Program-made: the position numbers and the translations under genes
Shown here: in pieces, positions 36,953 to 47,813 of the stretch
How positions within the stretch are numbered: position 1 is the first letter of the stretch
Layout: the number at the start of each line of letters is the position of its first letter
The notes under the pieces: model-generated
Databases searched by the model: none
Told to the model about the DNA's origin: nothing
Seen by the model: only the letters and a program-made list of their open reading frames with translations
NCBI GenBank assembly: GCA_037074705.1
Contig: CM073590.1
Location: forward strand, 208,550,746-208,614,745
Direction of reading: 5' to 3'
Source of the DNA: Zhengitettix transpicula
Lineage: Eukaryota > Arthropoda > Insecta > Orthoptera > Tetrigidae
DNA length: 64,000 nucleotides

Positions 36953-37127
36953 GTTTGTTAACCAAAAAAATTACTTCTACGGCCGTTTCGTCCTGTTTTT
37001 AGGACCGCTTCAGGTTTAATAATCTTCTGTCAGGCTTGTTGCAACCGAAATTTAATAATAAATTATTAAATCTGAAGACGTCCTGAAAAGGACGAAACGG
37101 AAGTATATATTTTTTGTTAATTAACAG
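36953..37127. repeat. P2 arm pair, inverted, with hammerhead-like cores
   Basis: The left arm (about 36953-37022) is the reverse complement of the right arm (about 37062-37127). Both contain a CTGAAG box, then GTCC and GGAC that can pair over a 6-8 nt loop, then GAAACGG. The cores span 36985-37013 (minus sense) and 37072-37098 (plus). The outer parts TTGTTAACCAAAAAAATTA and the complement of TTTTTTGTTAATTAACA also match. A single P2 arm occurs at 50.9 kb. Confidence 0.75.
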
Positions 37128-37289
37128 TTGTTTGACCCAGAACCGTTTATTTAATATTTTACGCTATTTAATTGCTGATTATAAGTCTCGCCAACATATC
37201 AATGAATAAGTGAGTGGTTATTTGATTATCTGAGTAATATGTTATTTTCATTATGAATCATCAAATACAGATAATTCTTCTTATTCAAT

Positions 37290-37435
37290 AAACAAAAAGC
37301 ACATTCCTCTCATCAGCATTTCCCTCCTTTTGTTTTGAATGATTGATCTCTCCCCGACGCAGAAATTCGACCAAAATTATGTCTTTTTGATCTCAAAATC
37401 CATCAGTCAAAATGGAAGATCTTCCATATTACGTT
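37290..37435 (-). pseudogene. Fragment of the 37.5 kb mariner-type element
   Basis: About 130 bp (CATTTCCCTCCTTTTGTTTT, GATCTCTCCC, CAGAA.TTCG, GTCAAAATGGAAGATCTTCC) repeats the interior of the element at 37895-38025 in the same orientation, about 80 bp left of that element's end. It is a second, truncated copy without inverted repeats. Confidence 0.75.
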
Positions 37436-37512
37436 CTATGTTTTATTATTAATATTTTTTGAACATATATTGTAACTAGTAATTTAAAATATATAATAAA
37501 GTTCTAGATATA

Positions 37513-38375
37513 CGAGGCATGTTCAAAAGTAAGAGTACTAGATGATTATATTTTTTTTTAGAAAAAAGTGAATTCGAAAAATAATTACAGAATATTGGTG
37601 ATACATCTGTTGACTATTTTTCCACATAATCGTCATTCTGTTCAATGCATGTGGTGGACCGTGGCACAAGCTTCTTTATGTCCTCCTCGACGAACTCTCC
37701 CGCAAGCTCTTTCTTCCACATCAGAACCTCTTTCTCCGCCTGCTCGTCAGTAAAAAATTTAATTCCACCCCTTTCTGCAATCAGGAACGAGAAAAGATAA
37801 AGGCGTCAAATCAGGTTTTATTCAAACTAAATGAGCCCAAGAGCGCCTTTGAGGTTAATGCTGTGTGAGGACGGACATTGTCGTGTAACAAGCACACTCC
37901 TCTCGTGAGCATTTCCCTCCTTTTGTTTTGATTGCTTGATCTCTCCCTGAGGCAGAAGTTCGTCCAAATCTTTCCTTTTTAGTCCCAAAACACAGAATGT
38001 CAAAATGGAAGATCTTCCAATCATCTGTTTTTCCCCCCCATAAACTTCCTGAACCACTTAAACACACTCGTTCTGTTCATAACACCTTCGCCGTAAACCG
38101 TTTTGACTCACGAAACAATTTCGGTAGGTGTTATTCCTTCCGTGAGTAGGAAGCTGATCGCAACACGTCGCTCGTACTTTGCGGGATTTCTTTCCAACAT
38201 CTTTCTCTGCAACTGCAACTGGGCACTACAACGTGATTCCGCGTACTACCGTTTTTCTGCGATGCTCGCTCTGTCAGAAGATCCCCTCTACCACTCAGTG
38301 TTGCCAACCCCCCAAAAAGACAAAGATTAGCAGCCCTTTATGGTCTCAGTAAACTTACTGTCTGAACATGCCTCG
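37513..38375 (-). mobile_element. mariner-type element, decayed (863 bp)
   Basis: Inverted repeats CGAGGCATGTTCAAAAGTAA (left) and, in complement, CGAGGCATGTTCAGACAGTA (right), with TA on both sides (37511-37512, 38376-38377). Minus-strand remnants include a helix-turn-helix piece (TSVFKWFRKFMG), the catalytic LLHDNVRPHTALTSKALLGS (the HDN motif with the second Asp) and a C-terminal CIEQNDDYVEK end. It is about two thirds of full mariner length, with frameshifts, and the first and third catalytic motifs are not readable. It is a different lineage from M1-M4: the inverted repeats and sequence do not match. Confidence 0.85.
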
Positions 38376-38377
38376 TA

Positions 38378-40569
38378 GTTAAAATAATTTTCAGATAAAA
38401 GATCTCCGTCAGCTGTTGTCTGTCATCACGTCAACTCAACTCAGCTACTACGCGCGGTTTCTTACGCGCCAAATATAATCATTTAAACTTTTTTAAAAGC
38501 TTCTCACGTAAGAACAAATATTTATTAAGACCAAAATAACAGCAAATGAAATTTTAGCATTTAAATGATAATTTTAAATACACTATAGGGCGCTAGCAGT
38601 AGATATTCATAAATATTTTACCACAGACGTTAAAACATAAATTTACACACAATTACAATTTCTGCGGCATGTAATTTACTATTCATAAAGGTATTATGGA
38701 CGTCGAGATTTTATAAATTCAAAACAGAGCTTTCAAAGTAAGCCTGCTATTGAAACTATTGAACATAATCACTTGTGATTACGAATTTTATATATTACAG
38801 TTTTTGTTGATTTGTCCGTCCTTAGAATTGTTAATGTTCCGCCTTGGCTCACACGTTACCCTGAGATGACTCCTTTGCATAAAGGCGTAGATTGCTGGAT
38901 TTGTCAATCCCCTCCTCACAATCCTCCCAAAGAAGAGCGAAGTTGAACTGATATCGTCACACAAATCCTGGTTCGGACTCCGTCGCAGCGAGCAGGATGG
39001 AATAGTTCGCCCCGTCCGAATTGTGACTGCGTCGGCTGCAGCGCATTAAATTTCGCGTAGTAACACACTCAGTTTGCAACCTACAACTTAGAAATAAAGT
39101 TTATAAATCAGTATTTCAATTTCCTGTATAACTGTAGTACTAAAATGTTCTCAAGCGGATCGCTGTTCGTGAGACGAGACGAGCGAAGTCACGTTCGGCT
39201 GGATATCTTGACAAATCAGATAATTCCTACACATCGTGGCATCGAAACATTGGCCAATAAAAATTACTGTTTCACACAACGTAAGAATTTAGTCGTAGAG
39301 CCAAGCCAATAAAATTACATTTCCACTATTTGCCGGTTTCTAAATGTCGCAAAACAATGACTAACCGATAATGTTTAATATGTTAATTCAATTTGAAATA
39401 AAATAATTTAATATGCCAGTATTCCAAAATAAAATAATAATTATTCATATCAGCGATACCTGTTCATTACAATAATTATTTTCTCCTTGTCCAACGTACG
39501 TATTTAACGATATAAACTTATGCTTTATACATTTGATGAATTATGTCTAATCATAATTCAGATAAGAAATTCACTTCGACAACATTTGCTTTCAGGCAAA
39601 ATGGAAGAAACATTAACTTTGACCTATTTCGCACTCTAAATTAAATTTAACCGTGTGATTCACTCACACAGTTCATCTAATTATCCACTCTGAGGGCACG
39701 TGATTCAAAGCTTACGACACTGCTTAGCAAACAGCTTTGTAAGTTTGAATTGGCTTGAAATTTCGATTGAATCAAGCAGTCTTCAGGAACAGTGACGTTA
39801 ACTCGTTTCTCAAGATGATTCAGCCGATTCTCCGTTCACAAACTTTAAGTTGAATTTTATTTTTCATGACAACCGACAGCGACAATATAATCGTTCCATT
39901 TTGAACGTCACATAGATGCGTCTGGTATAAAATAAGTGGTGGCCAAATCATTATATTTTAATACACACCTGTGAGTCGGTCGTCTAAGGATCACCTTGAC
40001 AAATGTAATGAAACTAACAGCAGTGAATGTATGCAAATTATAATAATATAAAGTTATAATCAAAGAGGTAAAGGTAATAAATTGGAAGAAATATGTATAA
40101 AGATGATTGAAATGCCTATATATCGCCTAATTTCTAAAAAACTCTTTTTAATTACCTACTTATTCAAATATAGTCGTTCGTAACAATATCTGGATGAAAT
40201 TTTCACTATAACAAAACAATAATACAAACGACGAATCATAAACAGGAATATATAAGTCACTTCATATTTATATAAGGAAATTTTCATCGAAATCGCCAAA
40301 CGAGTCAGTGGTATTGCCTTAGGAATTTCCACATCCGAAAAATATATTAAGAAATATTTATGAGGGTTATATTTCATTAGCTACTATAAGCAGTAAACTG
40401 AACACGTATAAAACAAGCTTAATGCCTCTTTCATCACAGAAGCAATGGATTTCGTCAGGCGAAAGGAATTTTAAAGACTCAAAACTTCAACCAAAATATT
40501 GCTGTTGCAATATGGTATCGTATTGTTTTATTATCTCTGTCATAATTTAAATTAATCATGAGTTTTCTC
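38378..40569. other. Unassigned AT-rich sequence
   Basis: Nothing recognised. A 73-codon frame at 40156-40377 (-) is Ile/Tyr-rich and probably chance. Confidence 0.4.
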
Positions 40570-41124
40570 ATTTAAGTGACTAGGTTCGACGGTGGCGTTG
40601 ATGACATGACATTTATTTATTTATCGGTGGATCTTGGAATTTACTCAGATTATTTCAAATATAAAAGTGATTGGGACAGCGTCCTTGCAATTTTCCCACT
40701 CGCGCCAATTAAATTAGGGCCCAAATACGGCATTCAAGAACAATTCACCCCAAAGCCATCAATCAACTCAACCTTCGAACACGCTATTAAAAACAAACTC
40801 AGTGAACCCCTTCACCTGACGCCAATTTGGTACATACTTTTCTCCTTCGCAGGTTAAAAACGCCATAAACACACCACCAACGAGGAATACTCCAGGACAC
40901 GATCAGATCATTCAGCCACCGCCCAAAGCACTACCACGTAAAACGACAGTGTTAGTAGCACAAATTTTCAACAACATTCTTCGTACCACATATTTTCCAC
41001 AAACGTGGAAGCACGCTACGATAATCACGATTCACAAACCAAATAATCCTAGGAACGACTCAAACTACTATAGGCTTTCAAAAATTTTTGTGGAACAAAA
41101 TTTCTGATGCATCACCTTCAAATA

Positions 41125-42430
41125 CCACTGTGATCAAAAAGTAAGGTGAAATTGTCATTTAAAACTCCGGGGTATTATGAAGCCAGGTAATTTTTTTCCT
41201 AGGTTGGAAGGACTGTCTATAATACTTGCCAAGCGTCTGTTTGTTAAAATGTTTAATTATATCCGAGTTACACGTGTTTTTGTAAACAACCAAATGTGAA
41301 TTTTTCGATTTTTGCAATGGGTGATTTTGTTGAGCAAAGAACTTGCATCAAATTTTGTTTGCGGGACGAATATTCTTCTGCGAATACGTAGAAAATGTTA
41401 AAAGGCCTTTGGTGATCAAACTATGGCACAAAAAAACGTTTACAAGTGGTACAACGAGTTCAAAGAGGGCCGAGAACGCGTTCAAGCCGAACCGCGCTCT
41501 GGACGACCATCAACATCTACCGACGAGAACCACGTCCAAAAAATCAAAGATTTGGTGCTTGAAAATCGTCGATGGACAATTAAAGATCTCGCTGATAGTG
41601 TTGGAATATCATTTGGCTCAGCCCAAACCATTTTGAAGAATGTTTTGTGTCTCAAACGCGTCAAGTCTCGATTCGTGCCAAAATCGCTCAATTTTTTGGA
41701 AAAAAGCGTCGCGTTGATGTGTGTGAAACTTTGCTGTCTGACTATCAGGACTACTTGTAATGCATCATTACTGGAGACGAGACTAGGATTTACGCATAAG
41801 ACCCTGAAACCACCGACCAATCCAGCGAATATCGTGCAAAAGGTGAAGCAAGACCGAAAAGACTACGGCAAAGTCGATCGAAAATCAAGGTCATGTTGAC
41901 AGTTTTCTTTGATTATAGTGGTGTGGTGCACTATGAATTCCTTCCGCCGGGCCAAACTGTCAACATTGAATATTATTTGAGCGTTATGCGTCGTTTGCGT
42001 GAAGCTATTCGTCTGAAACGGCCGGAATTATGGGCGAACAACTCTTGGTTCCTTCATGACGATAATGCACCATGTCATACTGCATTGGTTCTTCGCGACC
42101 TTTTTGCCAAAAACTCGACTCATATCGTTCCGTAACCACCGTATTCGCCTTATTTGGCTCCGTGCGACTTCTGACTATTCAGCAAACTCAAAAGGCTAGT
42201 CGGGGACGCCGTTTTGACACGATTGAAGAGATAAAAACCGAATCGAAGAAGGTCTTGAAGACTACACCGGAAAAAGACTATTCCGACTGTTTCGAGGACT
42301 GGAAAAAGCGTTGGAAAAAGTGCGTTTTATCGGACGGGGATTACTTTGAAGGAGATGAAATTGATTTGGAAGAATTAATAAAGAATTTAAATTTTATAAA
42401 TAAATTCACCTTACTTTTTGTTCACAGTGG
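41125..42430 (+). mobile_element. mariner element M3 inside a Jockey-type LINE
   Basis: Inverted repeats CCACTGTGATCAAAAAGTAA and TTTTTGTTCACAGTGG. TA precedes it (41123-41124); the right flank is AC, so one duplicated base has changed or been lost. It is 1306 bp long. LINE reverse-transcriptase sequence lies on both sides in the same orientation, so the LINE was there first. Confidence 0.95.
41317..42379 (+). pseudogene. mariner transposase, broken (M3)
   Basis: The start ATG is at 41317 (MGDFVEQRTCIKFCLRDEYS). A TAG follows within about 30 codons (after the ANT residues). The DNA-binding region is readable at 41423-41670 (VYKWYNEFKEGRERV, GRPSTSTDENH, WTIKDLADSVGIS). A frame change occurs near FLEKS, and a stop interrupts the ITGDE region (GCATAAGACC). 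The second catalytic motif HDDNAPCHTALVLRD is present at about 42055-42100. In the third block a stop replaces Gln, Asp of SPDLAP is Tyr, and another stop follows APCDF. Unlike M2 and M4 it keeps the C after the seven-A run, so that early frame is intact. Confidence 0.93.
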
Positions 42431-42637
42431 ACATCTCGATCTACTACTGCCGGATACACATTATGGTTTTCGTAAAGAACACTCTTGCCCGCAGCAATTA
42501 TACAAGGTAGTGAGTGAACTCCTGGACACATACGAAGAGTGTCCTACATGCTTAGGTCTAGACACATATAAATTATTTGAGCGTGTCTGACGTGAAGGCC
42601 TGCTAGCCAAAATACAGGACCATCTTTCGGACACATA

Positions 42638-42842
42638 CGAGGTTGGTCTGAAAAGTTTCCGACAATTATTTTGCAGAGAAAAACACCGAGTACTTTTTGG
42701 ACGGGTTACAGAGATGGGACCATCGCTGGGAGAACTGTGTAGAGTTACAAGGAGACTATGTTGAAAAATAAAATAAAATAAAAAAATTCAAAAAAAATAT
42801 CTTGTATCATTCTTGGGTCGGAAACTTTTCAGACCACCCTCG
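42638..42842 (+). mobile_element. 205-bp deletion derivative of a mariner (MITE)
   Basis: Inverted repeats CGAGGTTGGTCTGAAAAGTT and, in complement, CGAGGGTGGTCTGAAAAGTT, extending to TCCGAC with a single mismatch, flanked by TA (42636-42637, 42843-42844). The interior keeps only the transposase C-terminus (FLDGLQRWDHRWENC, VELQGDYVEK, stop). It is non-autonomous, a third mariner lineage distinct from M1-M4 and the 37.5 kb element, and inserted in the Jockey-type LINE. Confidence 0.92.
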
Positions 42843-43735
42843 TATATGAAAATAGTACAATCTGATTTAGATAAAAAAACATTTGCAGTTAAATGTGGAA
42901 GTTAGACATCCATCCCGTCTAGAATTCACTCCGGTGTTCACAAGGGAAGCATCGTAGGACCATACTCTTACTTAATAAGCTCGTCTGATTTTCCGGATAC
43001 AGCTGACACAAAAATGGCCCAATTCGCAGATGACGTGGTAGTATTAATTAAGGGGACATGTCGTGAGACTGCTCGAAAAGTGCCCAATATGTTCATCTGG
43101 TTGAGGACCGCTGCGAAAGGTGGAGAGTTATGTTGTCCTCGCAAAAGTCTATAATAATATGATTTACATGCAAAAGAATCGTCACTAACCACCCCCATTA
43201 AATTATATGGCGAAAACATACCGCAGTCAACAGAAGTCAAATACTTGGGCCTAGTATTAGACACGAAATTAACATGGACTCCACACATCAAAGCAGCGGT
43301 TCAAAAACTAAGATTCCGGTTAAAACAATTAAAATTCATTTGAGCAGGAACATCAAGTTATCTCAGTATAAAATTAAAAAGACTTGCTTTCATGACAGTA
43401 ATGCGTCGCATATGGTTTTATGGAAGTGGTATAGCCTATGGGGACCTGCGGATCAATCTCAGTTAAAAAAATTTCAAACGCTACAAAATAGAATAATAAG
43501 AATTATTGGCAATGCAGCGTGGTATATAAGGAACAACAACAACCAGACAGATGTAAATATGCCGTCGATCGTTGACTCCATACAATCCAAGTGACGTATC
43601 AATGCAGTGATAAGAAACCAGCTGGTGAGAGCTGCGGCATTTAATTTCCCGAAAAGTAAAGCCGAAAGAAGACTGAAGAGCAAATGGCCATCAGACTTTC
43701 TAAGCGGTGATACGTAATAAATACGTAGCTGTAAA

Positions 43736-44478
43736 TTGTAATTTATATAACTTCACTTTCAAATACCGCAACGTCACATTTGTAAGCTAAGGCCTGCTAA
43801 TGAGTAGTTTTCCCTACCATGCGTAAATTTTTGCAAATAAATTTAAACAGTATTTATAAAATCCATTAAATAAGGTATAATTAGTTCTAAAATATCTTCT
43901 TTCACGAAACCTTTCTAATAACTGCACCTCTAACTAAATATGCTGATGTGTCCAAAGAACTTTAAATTTTAAAAGTGTGTTACATGCGATTTTGAATCAC
44001 TTAATATAGTGTGTTAATTGGCTACTTGTTTATCTAAGTTGTAAACTTGAAATATTACTTAACACCGTGTGTATCACTTCTGACTAGTCTATCACGTCTG
44101 TCATCACCATACTTGAGCCTGACCCCCTTTAGATCTGTATCATGATTTATTTATTTCTTAAATCAACTTCACCCGCACTGCTCTAAAATCAACCTAACTG
44201 GTGGTAAATCAATCGTTTTACTTTTTTTTGCTTTGGTCATTCCCAACAGTCAAAAGGTGGGAGGTTCAATGTCCACTGCAAAATAAAATCACTGTTATGT
44301 TTATCAAAGAGAAAAATTCATGCTTTTGTGTTATTATTTTCCTTGGCTACTCATAAAGGGTGCTATTTTTCTAATGCCAATGGTGTGTTCAAAACTATCG
44401 GCAGAAGTCTGCCGTGGAACAATTTTCTATCAACCCCGCAAATTAATGTAGCCAACTACCCAAAAAAGATATATTTAT
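43736..44478. other. Unassigned sequence
   Basis: Nothing recognised. The part next to LTR B (about 44420-44478) could be element leader if the LTR border is placed at the inner ATTACA. Confidence 0.35.
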
Positions 44479-45425
44479 TGTAATAATTAAAAGATGACGT
44501 TAATTAAATAAAATTTGCCCCACGTTGTGGTGCCATTATGTAATCATCAAAAGAAAGGCTTTTAATTAAGTGAAAAGATCGAAATTAACAAACAAAATTT
44601 TTATTTATTTTGTGGCAATAACTCAAAAACAATTACAATTTAATATTTTAGATCTCAGGGTCTCTACTGTGTTTGATATTGGACACAACAAGTTGTTTTA
44701 AAAAAAACTAATTAACACACAGTTTATAATTCACCCAGACAATATGTCGATAGGAAGAAATTAAAAGAAAAGAACTTAACTCTGATTGACAATTAAAATA
44801 GAACGAAATCTGACTTCTATCCTTTAATTACGTTTACATAAATCATTATTTTTGTATTTTGTTACTCACATCTGTACAGCTGGTTCCAGCATTCCTTTTG
44901 TTTTCGGGAGTACACTATTGCAAAAAATTTTACACTGATTCTAATATCGGCTCACAGATTTTACTCTTGAAGTCAACCTTGATAGGCTCCCAGGAACTCG
45001 GATGATCCTCCTTTTTTGTCAGCTATCTGGTGACTGCTTGCTTTACATGAATCCTGTGATTCATAGATTTGCTAGTATTTTTACCGCTTGGGACTTAAAC
45101 TGCAACTTTACTATTCCTGGCTGGCTACAGACGTAAACTGCTTTTAGTTAGCAATATTTACGGTTTAAATGCTTCCGTGAATGTTTTTACTTTGTCTTAA
45201 ACTCACAACTTTGTTTAATAATACATTAAACAACGGCTAGTCTCTGCTCTAGAATCATTTGTTCCGTCCTCCAACTGAACTAGTCTCGAGTTTTAGCGCG
45301 CATACGCCAATTTTGACTTTCCGACAAAGTAACAGAGCCTGGCTCCATTGTCGCTTTGGAAACTCCTGCCGCTACAATTAAATTTTATGTCCAAACAATT
45401 AATGTCCTAATTAATTGGCATTACA
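44479..45425 (-). mobile_element. Solo LTR B of the Gypsy-type family
   Basis: The minus strand begins TGTAATGCCAATTAATTAGG and ends TTAATTATTACA (inverted TGTAAT/ATTACA ends). TTAT flanks both sides (44475-44478, 45426-45429), a 4-bp duplication. Internally it matches LTR C closely at the start (GCGACAATGGAGCC, TTTGTCGGAA, GCGCGC) and LTR A at 'GGATGATCC'. About 40-60 bp from the 3' end lies TGGCACCACAACGTGGGGC, which looks like a primer-binding site. No internal coding was seen. Confidence 0.75.
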
Positions 45426-45429
45426 TTAT

Positions 45430-47198
45430 ATATGATAAATTGTAAGATAAGAATACGTCGCTTCAGGAATACTTATGTATAAGAAGTAGAACCAGATAAA
45501 ATGTCACAAATAGAACGGGACGGTCAATAGATAGGGTGACAAGGTCATTAAGAAAGCAGCCCAAGATTGAAGAGAATTTAGTTATAAAATCAGGGTTAAA
45601 ATATTAGCTATACGCTGTAATACAAATTTAAATATTTTATTATGTATTATATCTATTATTTTAGACATCTCTTCATGGTCACATACATTAAATGTTTGAG
45701 CCATTAAAGGATTATTAACTGCTAAATAGAACACTAGGCTATTTCGCACGCCGTTTGTACAAGATTCTAAAAAAAGCAGCAACCGACGTAGCTTGAACCC
45801 TTGAGTGTTCTAATGGCCTTCCCTCGTGGGAACGCGTCTGCTCTCCAGGATTCCAGATCCCAGTCACTCAGATCGGCATTTCACGCTTCTTACGCTTTGC
45901 ACTTGGCAGGCTATTCTACGAGTTAGCTTAAAACTTCTCCGGAAAATTGTAATAAAATGGGCGCCGTTGGGCGGCGTTTACAACAATTATCGACTTCAAT
46001 ATTTTTAGAACGGGTTCTTCACCGTATATTATTATGAGTCACCTTTTTTTCCCCTTCATCATCCTATGCAGAGAATTTACTTCCACAATCGCCAGTCTCT
46101 AAATGAACACTAATTGTATTTCTACCTTCGTGTAATTTTTTTCCAATTGCATCGCCTCTTGACCTTCCACTGAACAATTCCAGTTCGTTGACACATATTA
46201 ATTAGGTCTCAGCGTGAACAGACACAAGACGTCTTTGATATCTGAGATAGCCTATTCTTTTCCTCTCCAAAGCGGATCTTGGTTTATACTTTCCCATTAC
46301 CTGTCATTGTTCTCAATAAATTTAATCCTTCGTACCGAGTCTGTTTCTAACTTTGCTAATTGGTATCGACTCCGTTGTCTTATTTATTTGCAATTTAGGC
46401 TTGTACTTTATATACAGATATCCCGGAGATCGTCGTAATTTATACTTGTGTGCTGATGTGAGTATTTGAAGCTAGACCAGAAAAATAAATGATATTCTAA
46501 TCAGTTGAAAACTATCCAATTGTATGTTGTCTGCTTCTAGGAATCCTCATTACACTATAGTGCGCGTCACATTTGTTAGCGGCCCAGTATAGAGCCTTCC
46601 TTTTCAAGTGCTACTGATCTACCCGTTCGCTTGAAACAGCTTCAGTTAGTGCCTACGGGTTGACCACGTTACATAGTTGTTTTGTATGTGTTTAGCCAGC
46701 ATCAATCTGTGACACTCGCCCTCGTTGCTGACGCGTGCTATAAAAAATACCTGATGTTCATAACTTGTTATAAGTCATCGAAATTTCTGTTTTCTTCCAC
46801 TATTATTTATGTTGCTTGGTTCATGCTATATCCTTAAAAACGTTAAACCCCACAAATTACTGATCATCTTAGATTTTATGCAGCAGAATCAGGCTTATGA
46901 AAATTTATTTAATGCTGTTTAGATTAATGAGATATTAAAATTTTCTTTGTGTTCTTTTAATCTCGTAATCAAAGACCATTTAGTCTGGAAAATATAAGAC
47001 TCTTTTTACACTTAATTTTATAAATAACTTTATGTTGATGCAATGTGTTGATCGGATCTTTATTGCATTTTATAAATCTTATAAATGATGTTAATTTGCT
47101 CTCTAACCTCGGTTCATCTACAACCTGTGTTTGACACAGACGTACAGTCAGGACTGCAACTAATTGCTTTAAATATAAAAAAAATATTCTAACTTCTA
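45430..47198. other. Unassigned AT-rich sequence
   Basis: Nothing recognised. Small open frames only (60-84 codons). Confidence 0.4.
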
Positions 47199-47466
47199 CT
47201 GCTATCGGAAGGGCGTGGGACAAGTACCCAATGCCCGACCTACCTGATGTAGGTTTTACTATGGTTTTCCCTGCATTATTTTTAGACGAATGCCGGGTAG
47301 GATCCTTAAACTATAGTCCGGGGGTCCTAGTTAACCCTTGGCTACCATCCTCTATCCTTCCGCATCCCTCCTTTCAAATCCATTCCTATGCTATTAAAGG
47401 GGAGTTGCCACCATGTGGATTACCCTCATGTAGCCTGTTACCCTAAAAAAATCAACAAAAAAAACT
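47199..47466 (+). mobile_element. R-family retroposon, copy 5 (first of a tandem pair)
   Basis: Starts at ATCGGAAGGGCGTGGGACAA and runs through CCGGGGGTCCTAG and AAAGGGGAGTTGCC to GCCTGTTACCC and an A-rich tail. It contains a 71-codon frame (47231-47446) whose stop TAA is formed at the start of the A tail. The same frame is open in the 58.0 kb copy. Confidence 0.8.
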
Positions 47467-47510
47467 AAATTTCTACTCTGTAATCAAAGTCAAAGTTCAC
47501 AGCAAACCCT

Positions 47511-47813
47511 TCTACCGCCATGGGAAGGGCGTGAGACAAATACCAAATACCCGACCTACCATACGCAGATTTTTCTAGGGTTTTCCTGCATCACTTACAG
47601 GCGAATTGCCGGGTAGGATCCTTAAACCATAGCCCGGGGTCCGTAGTTAACCCTTGGCTACCTTATTCTACTTTTCGGCATCACCCCTTTCAGTCCCTTT
47701 CCTATGCTATAAGAGGGGAGTTGCCACTATGTGGATTACCCTATACACAGCCTGTCTACACCTTCTTCTTCTTCTCTTTCTATATTTCTAGTCTGTAATC
47801 AAGGTCAAAGTTC
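47511..47813 (+). mobile_element. R-family retroposon, copy 6 (second of a tandem pair)
   Basis: It repeats copy 5 with a period of 315 bp. The flank is duplicated too: TTTCTACTCTGTAATCAAAG at 47470 and its near-copy at 47785 lie after each unit, so a segment larger than R was duplicated. The tail is CTTCTT-rich instead of poly-A. Confidence 0.75.

Larger units (their letters stand above)
40570..43735 (+). pseudogene. Jockey-type LINE, ORF2 remnant split by two insertions
   Basis: Plus-strand reverse transcriptase remnants run in order. 40576-40857 has a pre-RT linker (KYKSDWDSV). 40852-41100 has TPGHDQI, ALPRKTTVLVAQIFNNILRT and TYFPQTWKHATIITIHKP. After M3, LDLLLPDTHYGFRKEHSCPQ. After the 205-bp insertion, the HKGSIVGPYSYLI block, AQFADDVVVLIKG (the YADD-type catalytic pair) and EVKYLGLVLDTKLTWTPHI. 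A decayed thumb/C-terminus reaches about 43735. An intact enzyme would copy element RNA into nicked target DNA. Several frameshifts and stops and a missing segment near the 'YRPISLLP' block make it inactive. The endonuclease N-terminus and a poly-A tail were not found. The Jockey assignment is from motif style. Confidence 0.85.
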
